From an uncultured Muribaculaceae bacterium (GTDB taxonomy: Bacteria > Bacteroidota > Bacteroidia > Bacteroidales > Muribaculaceae), in NCBI GenBank assembly GCA_910587915.1, contig CAJUOB010000005.1:112135-176134 (forward strand): a stretch of 64,000 nt of DNA, written 5' to 3'. Every line of letters begins with the position of its first letter. Position 1 is the first letter of the stretch. Below, one piece after another: positions 1-7,721 of the stretch. The position numbers and the translations under genes are program-made. Below the pieces are notes generated by a model. It did no database searches. It saw only the letters and a list, made by a program, of their open reading frames with translations, and had not been told where the DNA came from.

Positions 1-1
1 C

Positions 2-1537
2 CGCCTCATACTCAGTCTATCGGCCATACTGTTCGCCACATTGTGGGCCGAAGGTCGCCGGGCACCCGAGGCATTCAAAGATCTCGACCGCCAGCTCGAG
101 CTGCGCCCTGTGCACCTTGCCAAGCGTCAGAAGCATATCGATAGCCTCACATCAAAGCTAAGTACGCAGGAGAGCAACCACAGGCTTCTCGCCGCCATAG
201 CCGAAGCATACTCCGGCTTCGACAACGACTCTGCATTGGTATACCTCACCCGTGCTATCGAAAATTCACGTGGAGTACACCGCAACCACTATATATGGAA
301 GAGAAGTTCCCTGTTGCCTCTGGCCGGATTTTTCCAGAATGCCGAGAGCGACTTCTCCGCCATAGACCCCGACAGTGTTCCCATGCACCTTCTCCCGTCG
401 TACTACGACGCCGGCCGACAGCTATACAGCTATCTCAGCGCATTTTTCAACTCATATCCCGACATCAAGGCGAAATACTCAGCCAAAGCCTTATACATGC
501 AGGAAAAGCTACTTGGCACACTGCCACAGGAAAGCGCCGACTACAAATTCAACCTCGGGGAGTACTACTTCCTCACAGGAAGCTATGTAAAGGCAAAAGT
601 ATTGCTGCAAGAGCTTATCGACAACATGCCGGAACATAGCAAATTCTCCGCCCGTGCAGCCCACCACCTTGCGAGCATAGCACATACCGAAGGCGATGAC
701 GACTCCTATGCCTACTATCTTGCCCTTTCCGCTATAGCCGACCTGAAATCGGCAACCCGCGAAGTAGCCTCCCTTCAAGAACTCGGCGTACAGCTGCACA
801 CACGAGGCGACGTATCGCGCGCATACCACTATCTGTCGACAGCCGTAGAAAACGCGGTCGAATGCAGAGCACCGCTCCGCATGATCGAAAGCTCCAAGTC
901 GCTGCCATTGATAGAGCGGGCACATAGCGCGAGCATACAGAAATGGCGCCGAAACATGTACATGGTAGTGGCCATGCTCGCTCTTTTGCTTCTTGGCCTG
1001 GGTGTGACATTGTTCCTGCTGCGCCGTGAGATGAAAAAAATGGCCAACCTGCAAATAAAACTCCGCGCGGCCAACACCGCGAAGGAAGTGTACATAAGCC
1101 GGTTCTTGCAGCTATGCTCTATCTACATGGACAAACTCAACCAATTCTGCAAGATAAGCGCCCGTAAAATCGCAGCAGGACAGACCGATGAGCTCTACCG
1201 CATGGTTAAGTCCGGTAAATTCATCGAAGAACAGAGCAACGAGTTCTACCAGGTTTTCGACAGTGCATTCCTACACATTTATCCCGGCTTTGTCGATGAG
1301 GTAAACGCCCTACTGCTACCCGACTGTCAGATAGAACTGAAAGACGGAGAGAAGCTCAACACCGACCTCCGCATCCTCGCCTTTATGCGTCTTGGCATCG
1401 AGGAAAGCGCACGCATCGCCCAAGTGCTTAATTATTCGTTAAATACAATCTACGCGTATAGAAACCGCCTGAAAGCACGTGCTATAAACCGAGATACTTT
1501 CGAAGCCGATATAATGAAAATCGACTCTGCAACTTAA
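2..1537 (+). CDS. DUF6377 membrane-anchored regulator, 5' end outside window
   Basis: The frame is open to the window edge, so the gene is truncated at its 5' end. The first visible residues (ILSLSAILFATLWA) look like the core of a signal peptide, so the in-frame TTG at 41 is internal. A helical, TPR-like sensor region (about 270 residues) is followed by one membrane segment (near residue 305 counted from base 41), a short coiled coil and a cytoplasmic part ending in a helix-turn-helix with the run SLNTIYAYRNRLKARAINR. This is the DUF6377 architecture known from Bacteroidales, where such proteins often lie beside susCD operons and are thought to be membrane-bound transcription regulators. The ligand is unknown and no susCD genes adjoin it here. 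It is a paralogue of the gene at 4123. The family call is confident; the regulatory role is inferred. Confidence 0.8.
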   Translation, partial: RLILSLSAILFATLWAEGRRAPEAFKDLDRQLELRPVHLAKRQKHIDSLTSKLSTQESNHRLLAAIAEAYSGFDNDSALVYLTRAIENSRGVHRNHYIWKRSSLLPLAGFFQNAESDFSAIDPDSVPMHLLPSYYDAGRQLYSYLSAFFNSYPDIKAKYSAKALYMQEKLLGTLPQESADYKFNLGEYYFLTGSYVKAKVLLQELIDNMPEHSKFSARAAHHLASIAHTEGDDDSYAYYLALSAIADLKSATREVASLQELGVQLHTRGDVSRAYHYLSTAVENAVECRAPLRMIESSKSLPLIERAHSASIQKWRRNMYMVVAMLALLLLGLGVTLFLLRREMKKMANLQIKLRAANTAKEVYISRFLQLCSIYMDKLNQFCKISARKIAAGQTDELYRMVKSGKFIEEQSNEFYQVFDSAFLHIYPGFVDEVNALLLPDCQIELKDGEKLNTDLRILAFMRLGIEESARIAQVLNYSLNTIYAYRNRLKARAINRDTFEADIMKIDSAT

Positions 1538-1563
1538 GCGCATATTTATATTTTCAGAGCAAA

Positions 1564-1597
1564 AATCCCCATGTTATAGCCTGATAACGTGGGGATT
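1564..1597 (+). terminator. Rho-independent terminator-like hairpin after DUF6377 gene
   Basis: A 14-base stem (1564-1577 with 1584-1597, one G-U pair) encloses a 6-base loop. It starts 26 bases after the stop codon. The tail is A/T-rich (AATATT) rather than a clean T-run, so termination strength is uncertain. Confidence 0.65.
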
Positions 1598-1643
1598 AAT
1601 ATTCACAGACATTTATATCTGTCCGTAATTCCTTTATATAGTA

Positions 1644-1675
1644 TTGACATCGCGCTCCAAGTTGTTGTAATTTTG
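1644..1675 (+). promoter_or_regulatory. Bacteroidetes-type promoter of an orphan transcript
   Basis: TTG at 1644-1646, 21 bases, then TAATTTTG at 1668-1675 fits the Bacteroidetes -33/-7 consensus. No protein gene follows before the terminator at 1887-1912, and the next gene has its own promoter at 1948. Confidence 0.65.
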
Positions 1676-1681
1676 TATCAC

Positions 1682-1915
1682 AAAGATAAATACACGATAT
1701 TTAGTTTTAGGGTTAGTATAGATTGTTAGTACTTAATGTCTCCCATCTAATTTATCATCACATCCGATAGAACCACTGTCTCCTGGCATATGCCGTGGAC
1801 GACGAGGGTTCGACTCATCTGATGATTGAATGGAAAATGTGTTTTATGTTAGTTATGTAATTGTTTTAAGCCAATTAAAACGCGACAAGGCGCCCTCGTG
1901 AGAAGGCGCCTTGAT
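1682..1915 (+). ncRNA. Candidate structured small RNA (about 230 nt)
   Basis: The unit runs from a consensus promoter to a GC-rich terminator and has no plausible reading frame. Its middle folds as nested pairings: 1754-1760 with 1820-1826 (ATCATCA/TGATGAT), 1770-1774 with 1807-1811 (GAACC/GGTTC), 1773-1776 with 1795-1798 (CCAC/GTGG, alternative to the previous pair at its edge), and the self-complementary GGCATATGCC at 1785-1794. Nested stems over about 75 bases are unlikely to be accidental. I do not recognise the family; a 6S-like RNA or a trans-acting regulator are possibilities. Together with the two hairpins it accounts for the gene-free stretch 1538-1963. Confidence 0.5.
1887..1912 (+). 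terminator. Terminator hairpin ending the orphan transcript
   Basis: A perfect 8-bp stem AAGGCGCC/GGCGCCTT (1887-1894 with 1905-1912) with a 10-base loop. It lies just upstream of the promoter for the transporter gene and covers the in-frame GTG at 1898, which argues against that codon as a start. Confidence 0.65.
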
Positions 1916-1947
1916 TGTTATCCGGCTCTACAGACACACTTTTTTTG

Positions 1948-1957
1948 TACCTTTGCA
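1948..1957 (+). promoter_or_regulatory. -7 box of the transporter gene, near-leaderless
   Basis: TACCTTTGCA at 1949-1958 within one base; the core TAnnTTTG is clear. The ATG at 1964 follows within about 8 bases, so the mRNA should have almost no 5' leader. This fixes the start at 1964. Confidence 0.6.
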
Positions 1958-1963
1958 GCCGAA

Positions 1964-2893
1964 ATGGAAAGACACGCTAAAATAGCCGCCATACAGCAGC
2001 GGCTCAAACCATGGATGTTCCCGATAGCAATGGTACTGGGAGTTATCTTCCACAGCTATATCTATAAAGTGGAATGGATTGTACCCTACCTCATATTCAC
2101 CATGCTCACCATCACCTTCTGCCGCGTAAAGCCTCGGGAGTTCGACCTCAGCCCCATGCTTTGGATTATGCTTGCGGTGCAGATAATCGGGGCCATCGGT
2201 GTATACGTGGCCCTGAAACCGCTAAATTCCGATGTGGCACAGGCCACCTTCATATGCGTGCTATGCCCCACAGCGACAGCCGCACCGGTGGTCACAGGCA
2301 TGCTCGGAGGGAGCATACCGCGTGTGGCTGCATTTTCTGTCATCAGCAACCTTGCCGTAGCCATTCTTGCTCCGGCTCTATTCACATGGGTGGGAAATAA
2401 TACAGAACTCAGTTTTATTGAAGAATTTACTTCCATAGCGCTCAAAGTGGCGCCTATGATAGTTTTTCCTTTATTGGTGGCATTCCTGCTCTACTTCTTT
2501 GCGCCCAAGGCTCATGCCGCAGTAGCCAAAGTACAGGGAATCTCCTTCTATCTATGGTCAATATCTCTCATTGTGGTAGTCGGAAGAGCTGTATCCTTTG
2601 TAATGGCCGAACCCGCCGGAGCCATTCCACAGATGATCGCAATGGCGATTGCAGCAGGTGCTGTATGTGCCATTCAATTCATAATCGGACGCAAGGTAGG
2701 CCGTCGGTACGGCGATCCTGTCTCCGGCGCGCAAGGACTGGGCCAGAAAAACACCGTGTTAGCAGTATGGATGGCTCTGACCTATCTCAATCCCATCTCA
2801 TCGGTCGGCCCCGCCGCGTATATCGCATGGCAAAACACCATAAACTCTCTGCAGATATATTTCAAGACCAAAAGAGACATCCATAAAAACTGA
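1964..2893 (+). CDS. BASS-family (bile acid:sodium symporter-like) transporter
   Basis: A 309-residue integral membrane protein with nine to ten hydrophobic segments. It carries the glycine- and proline-rich stretches typical of the bile acid:Na+ symporter superfamily, including CPTATAAPVVTGMLGG near the middle and GLGQKNTVLAVWMA near the C-terminus. Members move organic anions with sodium across the inner membrane; the real substrate need not be a bile acid and cannot be read from sequence. The start at 1964 was chosen because the promoter -7 box and a terminator hairpin lie over the longer frame beginning at 1898. It is monocistronic and independent of the upstream regulator. Confidence 0.72.
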   Translation: MERHAKIAAIQQRLKPWMFPIAMVLGVIFHSYIYKVEWIVPYLIFTMLTITFCRVKPREFDLSPMLWIMLAVQIIGAIGVYVALKPLNSDVAQATFICVLCPTATAAPVVTGMLGGSIPRVAAFSVISNLAVAILAPALFTWVGNNTELSFIEEFTSIALKVAPMIVFPLLVAFLLYFFAPKAHAAVAKVQGISFYLWSISLIVVVGRAVSFVMAEPAGAIPQMIAMAIAAGAVCAIQFIIGRKVGRRYGDPVSGAQGLGQKNTVLAVWMALTYLNPISSVGPAAYIAWQNTINSLQIYFKTKRDIHKN

Positions 2894-2971
2894 ACATTTA
2901 CAGCATCCCGGTGTTGAAATCATAAGGACAGCACGGCAGGACAAGCGCCTTGTCGCCAAAATTTTCTTTCT

Positions 2972-3670
2972 ATGGCAAGCATGTTAGAGCAACTTATGGA
3001 ACTGCCCCTTCTGAAAGGTGCAAGTATATCGACAATGTCGAAAATTGTCGGAGAATCAAAGTTCCATTTTCTTAAATATCCCGCCGGTGAGACCATAATA
3101 AACGCCGGCGACAAATGCGAACATATCACATTTATCCTTTCCGGTAGCATCCGGTCAACAATCGAGAACGCCAACGGACGCTTCTCCGTAAGCCAGACAC
3201 TTACCGGTCCGACTGTGGTTTCTCCCGACTTTTTGTTTGGCAAAACTACCCGCTACCCATTCACCGCCAAGGCCATCGACAGCGTAAGCATACTCCAGAT
3301 ATCCAAATACGACTTCATCCACATCCTCGACAGCGACCATGTGTTCCTGTTCAATTTCATCAACACACTGTCGGTCGACGCTCAAAAAGGCATTGGCGGT
3401 CTGATGTCTCTAACCACTGCCGATGTCGCCCAACGAATTGCATATTGGATTTCAGCCCTCACACAAAATTCAGGCACCGACATTGTGCTCACCTGCCGGC
3501 GCCGCGATTTGTGCTCTCTCTTCAGCGTGCAGCGCAACACTTTCGACAGTGCTTTGGAAGGATTGGCAAGTAAGGGAATACTGGAATACGACACCCGTGA
3601 ACTCCGAATACTCGATCGTCGAAAACTCCTGGCCCTGCTTGAGACCAGCCACGAAGACTCCGACGAATAA
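2972..3670 (+). CDS. Crp/Fnr-family transcription regulator
   Basis: A 232-residue protein with an N-terminal cyclic-nucleotide-binding beta-roll (residues about 15-125, with YPAGETIINAGD and LSGSIRS) and a C-terminal winged helix-turn-helix (about 150-215, recognition part CSLFSVQRNTFDSALEGL). Bacteroidetes members rarely have the cAMP-contacting Arg/Ser set of E. coli Crp, and I do not see it here, so the effector is unknown. No cysteine cluster for an Fnr-type iron-sulphur centre is evident. It is a single gene with a terminator 54 bases after the stop. Targets are not deducible. Confidence 0.8.
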   Translation: MASMLEQLMELPLLKGASISTMSKIVGESKFHFLKYPAGETIINAGDKCEHITFILSGSIRSTIENANGRFSVSQTLTGPTVVSPDFLFGKTTRYPFTAKAIDSVSILQISKYDFIHILDSDHVFLFNFINTLSVDAQKGIGGLMSLTTADVAQRIAYWISALTQNSGTDIVLTCRRRDLCSLFSVQRNTFDSALEGLASKGILEYDTRELRILDRRKLLALLETSHEDSDE

Positions 3671-3721
3671 ACCTTTTTCAGCTCTGCAGGCAACACCGCT
3701 CACCGACAGCTTGACCAAAAT

Positions 3722-3927
3722 AAAAGGCTCCATCTCGCGATGGGGCCTTCTATTTCAACCGTCCGGTTGCTATAACCGTCCGGAACTAAAACAAACCTTG
3801 GAAAATGCAGCGTAACGTGGTATCCTTTATTGGCGCCCATTTAGTTATTCCTGATACCTCCCGGACGCCGGACACCTCGATCCTATCGGAAATCGCTGTC
3901 CAAATTATCGAACCATTATAATCTTTG
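3722..3927 (-). ncRNA. Possible leftward orphan transcript
   Basis: On the minus strand a TATCTTTG box (3940-3933) precedes about 205 bases with no convincing reading frame and then the strong minus-strand terminator at 3749-3724. The segment holds a 10-base direct repeat AACCGTCCGG (3757-3766 and 3775-3784, plus-strand reading) and an inverted GGTATC/GATACC pair (about 3819-3858). A -33 box at proper spacing is not obvious, so this is weaker than the units at 1682 and 5829. Otherwise I see nothing else in the gap 3671-4070. Confidence 0.3.
3724..3749. terminator. Bidirectional terminator hairpin
   Basis: An 11-bp stem (3724-3734 with 3739-3749, one wobble) with loop TCGC. The plus-strand tail is CTATTT. 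The minus-strand tail is the richer CCTTTTATTTT, so it may also end a leftward transcript from near 3930. Confidence 0.7.
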
Positions 3928-4070
3928 CAATACAAAGATACGCACCACTTGCGAGCTTCTGCCACCAACAAAACGCTTTTTCTCGGAAATATAAATATTT
4001 TTTATCAGTATATTTTTAATATCCTGCAAGTTAGCAATTGTTAAATATAAACATTAATATAGAATTATAC

Positions 4071-4101
4071 TTGATTATATCCGAAGGAAATGTTACTTTT
4101 G
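4071..4101 (+). promoter_or_regulatory. Promoter of second DUF6377 gene
   Basis: TTG at 4071-4073, 20 bases, TACTTTTG at 4094-4101: a good Bacteroidetes promoter. The start codon lies 21 bases after the box. Confidence 0.65.
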
Positions 4102-4122
4102 CACCCGTACTAACCCCCTGTA

Positions 4123-5673
4123 ATGCTCCCCATTTTGACAAGACTTCTGTTGATACTATCCTTTATGCTGTCGGTGATTTATTCATCGGCCCGGACACGT
4201 ATAACCGACCTCGATCCATACCTTTTCGGGGACTCTCTTGAGATTGTACGAAGTTCCAGCTATCCTGACAGTCTAAAAAAAATCCGCAAAAACAACCGGC
4301 CGTCAGCCAAGCGAGTCAGAGCGGCGCAGGATCTTGGCGACTTCTTCATGGAGCGACACACCGACTCGGCATTCATCTATTGGAATATTGCCAAGGACGA
4401 GGCTACGGCACTCGGACTCGATGACGAAGCCATGCGCATACGCATGAAAATCGACAGCCGCATGCAATTTATAGGCATGGGAGCCGACGGATACACCGAT
4501 TTCAAAACGATCGATCCATCCGGCTTTTCCCCGGAATTGAAAAGAGCCTACTATCTGGCAGCTAGCGAAATGTACCACAACCTCTCTTTGAAATACCCTG
4601 ACTCCAAACAAAAGAACCGCCTGATTTCCAAAACTGTTGAGGCTATCGACTCTCTCATTCCATACTACTCAGCCGATAATCCCATACACAGCTATCTATA
4701 TGCATACCGCAGTCTGATAACAGGCAACAAATCGATAGCGGCAGCCTCGCTTGCAGAGATTCTGCCGAGTCTTACCCATCGGCCGTCGCATTATATATAT
4801 GCGCTCTACATGCTTGCCGAGTTCTACAAAGACAATCCTAACAGACGCGACGATTACCTATCGTATCTCTCCCAGGCCGCCATAGCCAGTCTACGAAAGG
4901 GCGTTATAAATCCAAGTATAACAGCGGAGCTTGGACGCGAACTGTATATCAATGGCGACCGTAAACGAGGAGCACGATGCATAAACCTTGCATTCAGTGC
5001 AAGCGATAACGAACTCGGCATATATCACATGCGAAATACCAGCGAGTATGCTCCCATGCTTGCCGGAGGCGATAATCGCGAACTGATGATGCGCAATGTG
5101 GCATCGGCCTTCCTTCTTTTAGTCATCGCTGCACTATGTATATTCCTGATAGACAGCCGACGGATGGCGAGAAAGCAAGCGGTTGCGCACAATAAAACGA
5201 TAGCTGATCTCAAAGCCGAGACCACAGAACTGCGCACAGAATGCCGCAGCTACCTATCGCTGGCATTCTTAGCTCTGGAAGGACTTAAAGACCTAAACCG
5301 ATACGCACATCGGAAATTGACTGCCGGACAAGCAAAAGACCTCTTCAAGGATCTGGAGCAGGGAACATTTATGCAGTCCCAGACCGACCGATTCTTCGAG
5401 GAACTCGATTCGTTGTTTCTCAAATCCGAGCCCGATTTTCTCAATAAGCTAAACAGCCTGCTCCAGCCCGAACAAAGACTCGAATTAATGCCAGGGAACC
5501 GCATGTCGCCGGAGTTAAGAATCGCAGCACTGATGCATCATGGAATTACCGACAGTTCACGAATAGCATCTGTGCTGGGGCTGTCGCTCAACACCGTCTA
5601 CACATATCGGAATCGGCTCAAAGGACGGGCAATCGACCGCTCTACATTCGAAGCGGAGCTTGCTAATATCTAA
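4123..5673 (+). CDS. DUF6377 membrane-anchored regulator, second copy
   Basis: A 516-residue paralogue of the gene at the window start. It has a signal peptide (residues 1-24, LLLILSFMLSVIYSSA), a long helical TPR-like periplasmic part, one membrane segment near residues 325-345 (FLLLVIAALCIFLI), a coiled coil (about 350-375) and a C-terminal DUF6377/HTH part ending SLNTVYTYRNRLKGRAIDR. The C-terminal thirds of the two paralogues match closely while the sensor parts differ, which suggests related DNA targets and different signals. Like the first copy it is followed by a promoter and a gene-less unit with a terminator. No SusCD genes are near. The regulator role is inferred from family context. 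Confidence 0.8.
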   Translation: MLPILTRLLLILSFMLSVIYSSARTRITDLDPYLFGDSLEIVRSSSYPDSLKKIRKNNRPSAKRVRAAQDLGDFFMERHTDSAFIYWNIAKDEATALGLDDEAMRIRMKIDSRMQFIGMGADGYTDFKTIDPSGFSPELKRAYYLAASEMYHNLSLKYPDSKQKNRLISKTVEAIDSLIPYYSADNPIHSYLYAYRSLITGNKSIAAASLAEILPSLTHRPSHYIYALYMLAEFYKDNPNRRDDYLSYLSQAAIASLRKGVINPSITAELGRELYINGDRKRGARCINLAFSASDNELGIYHMRNTSEYAPMLAGGDNRELMMRNVASAFLLLVIAALCIFLIDSRRMARKQAVAHNKTIADLKAETTELRTECRSYLSLAFLALEGLKDLNRYAHRKLTAGQAKDLFKDLEQGTFMQSQTDRFFEELDSLFLKSEPDFLNKLNSLLQPEQRLELMPGNRMSPELRIAALMHHGITDSSRIASVLGLSLNTVYTYRNRLKGRAIDRSTFEAELANI

Positions 5674-5789
5674 GATTACACCTATAATAAGACTTATATT
5701 TAGCCTAAAACCACAAAGTTTTATATTATTGAGAGTAAGTACTTTACGGCAAAATACTCTTTATATTTATTTATATTGCATTTGTTTTA

Positions 5790-5822
5790 TTGCAGACTCC
5801 GTTGCTTTCCGGCCTAACTTTG
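5790..5822 (+). promoter_or_regulatory. Promoter of a second orphan transcript
   Basis: TTG at 5790-5792, 22 bases, TAACTTTG at 5815-5822. No protein gene follows on this strand; the next plus-strand gene is at 7722. Confidence 0.65.
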
Positions 5823-5828
5823 CAGTGT

Positions 5829-5972
5829 AAATAAATTTTGGTCTAAGATATAAAAGGTTAAAACAAAGAATTAGGACAAAGATTTTTATAGGATAAGAAA
5901 AATGGTTTTAGGTATTTAGTGTTAGAATCACTACTGAAAAAGGCGGACCGTGAGGTTCGCCTTTTTCAGTGG
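5829..5972 (+). ncRNA. Candidate small RNA (about 145 nt)
   Basis: A consensus promoter leads into an A-rich segment with TTTTAGGTATTTAG-like motifs and ends at a perfect 13-bp terminator. The only ATG frame is five codons. The unit sits just downstream of a DUF6377 gene, as does the candidate at 1682, and both contain TTTTAGG/TTTAG motifs, but overall similarity is low. Target and family are unknown. Together with its promoter it accounts for most of the gap 5674-5965. Confidence 0.5.
5933..5970. terminator. Strong bidirectional terminator
   Basis: A perfect 13-bp stem (5933-5945 with 5958-5970) with GC-rich core AAGGCG/CGCCTT flanked by A5 and T5. On the plus strand it ends the orphan RNA. 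On the minus strand it overlaps the stop codon of the gene ending at 5966. Confidence 0.85.
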
Positions 5973-6790
5973 AGTTCACATCGCGGAAATGCATCGATAA
6001 AGCTACCAGGAGTACAATTAAATATCTTTACCCCTCTTTTTGATGCATATCGGGCGATATCTATATAGCTGCGGAATGCCACAGCAAAACTCTCTACAAT
6101 CATATGAAGCCGGTATCCCTTGTATTCATGTCGAACACGTGCTTTTTCCTCGGCGCCATCGGTGTAGAAATGTTCCTGAACCGACACAACTTCATTATCG
6201 TCGGAAACCGATAGAGTCTTCATCCATGAGTGATCAGCTCCGACAATATCTATCTCTCTAAAACCCACCGCGATAGCCAGCATGATGGCAGGAATGAGTA
6301 CATTTCGCGGACGCGGCATGGCAAGATTGAGACGGTATAAAACATCGCTTATACAGTCGAAACCCTCAGCTCCGACGGCATTAAAGCCTTCCACGGCCAC
6401 AGTTCCGGGACCAAGTATTGTACGTACCTTGGAAACCAAGGATGCCGGAACAAACAATGTCATAGCCCAATCGACACTTCTCAACGATTTCCACAGCAAC
6501 TCGAGATTGGCATCGGAAGCCCCACTGAAAAAATGAGGGTCGGCCAACACATAGTATCTCGGACGCAGTTTGGCAAATACCGGCGCGTTTGCAGCAAAAT
6601 TCACAGCCATAGTAGGCACAGAACACAGCAAATCCATATGCGCATCGATGGTACTGTTGAGCGACGGGCCGTTACCCATCACTATGATCCTGCCGCCATC
6701 GGCCGAACTACTCACTGTCGGACGACGGGATTGAAGCACCACCTTGCCAAGACTTTTAACGGTCTGGAATATCTTATCACTTATGTTCAT
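5966..6790 (-). CDS. MptE-like / DUF115-type Rossmann-fold protein
   Basis: A 274-residue protein without signal peptide. Near residue 37 it has MGNGPSLN, the glycine-rich opening of the DUF115 / 6-hydroxymethylpterin diphosphokinase MptE-like fold, which is also reminiscent of GT42 sialyltransferases. Later come YVLADPHFF and GADHSWMK, and a final TPGSF. In Bacteroidetes such proteins are usually found near surface-glycan genes and their reaction is unproven. It overlaps the upstream SDR gene by 4 bases (ATGA), so the two are co-translated. A sugar- or nucleotide-transfer role is plausible but inferred. Confidence is moderate for the fold and low for the reaction. Confidence 0.6.
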   Translation of the reverse strand: MNISDKIFQTVKSLGKVVLQSRRPTVSSSADGGRIIVMGNGPSLNSTIDAHMDLLCSVPTMAVNFAANAPVFAKLRPRYYVLADPHFFSGASDANLELLWKSLRSVDWAMTLFVPASLVSKVRTILGPGTVAVEGFNAVGAEGFDCISDVLYRLNLAMPRPRNVLIPAIMLAIAVGFREIDIVGADHSWMKTLSVSDDNEVVSVQEHFYTDGAEEKARVRHEYKGYRLHMIVESFAVAFRSYIDIARYASKRGVKIFNCTPGSFIDAFPRCELH

Positions 6791-7488
6791 AAACTCGATT
6801 CGTCGTATACATGGGTGCGAAGATATTCTGTGACCGGAGTCGGCCTATAATCCACATCGCGGCACAAAGCCGAGCAGTCGAACGTACGCTGCGTCGTAAA
6901 CCTACGATAGAGACGTCGGCCGTACAGAATGCGTCCAAACCACAGCTGTCCTTTGGTACTTAGCGTCGACACATGTTTTTCCCTCATTCTGAACGCAAGG
7001 CTATCGACAAGCTCACGAAACATGGGATTAGCCCCATCTGTAACATTGTACACAGCCTCTTGAGCGCCACCTTTCACCAGCGCAGCCACTGCCTGAGCAA
7101 CATCCGTGGCATGAACCACACTTACGCGGGCGTCATTTCCGGCAAAATGCATCAGATAGCCTTTCCAGATTTTTTCAGTCAGTTCCCGCGGCCACCCGGT
7201 CATACCGGTACCTATGATATCGGCACACCTTAGCACCACCGGAGCCTTCGAGGCCGCAGCGCACTCGCTCCGGAAACGACTCTCAAGCGTATGCCAGTCG
7301 GATTGCTCATCGACCGGAGAATCCTCGGCAATAAGCGTGCCCTCCTGCAGGGAATACACATCGACCGACGACAACATGACACAACAATCGGCATCGGCTG
7401 GAGACGACACAAACTCGCATCCGGGCATAGCCCGCCTCATGTATGGCTCCACAAAAGCACGTTCGGGTGCATATAAATAGACTTTCAT
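6787..7488 (-). CDS. Degenerate NAD-dependent epimerase/dehydratase-like protein
   Basis: A 233-residue extended-SDR-like protein. SSVDVY matches the SSxxVYG region and PVVLRCADIIG the LR..xxYGP region, and VVHATDVAQAV matches the family's VHVxDvA motif. The N-terminal GxxGxxG cofactor motif is absent (the protein begins MKVYLYAPERAF), and the YxxxK catalytic pair is not seen where expected (HTLESRFRSE). It is therefore shorter than normal epimerases (about 300) and perhaps non-catalytic. The start at 7488 was preferred over an ATG at 7563 because the SDR-like strand begins there. It forms an operon with the downstream MptE-like gene. Confidence 0.6.
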   Translation of the reverse strand: MKVYLYAPERAFVEPYMRRAMPGCEFVSSPADADCCVMLSSVDVYSLQEGTLIAEDSPVDEQSDWHTLESRFRSECAAASKAPVVLRCADIIGTGMTGWPRELTEKIWKGYLMHFAGNDARVSVVHATDVAQAVAALVKGGAQEAVYNVTDGANPMFRELVDSLAFRMREKHVSTLSTKGQLWFGRILYGRRLYRRFTTQRTFDCSALCRDVDYRPTPVTEYLRTHVYDESSL

Positions 7489-7592
7489 CAGGAAAAGTGA
7501 TAGAATATCATCATAACAATTGCTGAAACTCACGCATGGTGCTGATTCAGCATAATACATCAAGCCAGCATAAGCTTAGGGCTTTCAAGATA

Positions 7593-7600
7593 CAAAATTA
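7593..7600 (-). promoter_or_regulatory. -7 box for the SDR operon
   Basis: TAATTTTG on the minus strand, about 105 bases before the start at 7488. The 5' leader contains the palindrome TGCTGATTCAGCA. It diverges from the promoter at 7675. Confidence 0.5.
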
Positions 7601-7674
7601 CAAAAACATCGCGAAAGCACACATTTTTTCCGTTTTTATGCAGTTTGCGGCATTCGAAACACAATTCTAATTAG

Positions 7675-7682
7675 TAACTTTG
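7675..7682 (+). promoter_or_regulatory. -7 box for the Sel1-repeat gene
   Basis: TAACTTTG, 39 bases before the ATG at 7722. The upstream sequence is A/T-rich; a TTTG at about 7644 is slightly too far to be a standard -33 box. Confidence 0.55.
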
Positions 7683-7721
7683 TAGTTCATAAACCAATCT
7701 CAAATCATCTTCTTTCCGACC

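Noticed and set aside
1800..1815. T-arm-like GGTTCGACTC suggesting a tRNA or tmRNA
   Set aside because: No acceptor, D or anticodon arms fit around it; the segment is better explained by the nested stems of the candidate RNA.
1898..1963. Longer N-terminus for the BASS transporter beginning at GTG 1898
   Set aside because: It would run through a terminator hairpin and the gene's own -7 box.
3757..3784. Direct repeat AACCGTCCGG as a CRISPR-like or transposon repeat
   Set aside because: Only two 10-base copies, 8 bases apart; no array or inverted ends.
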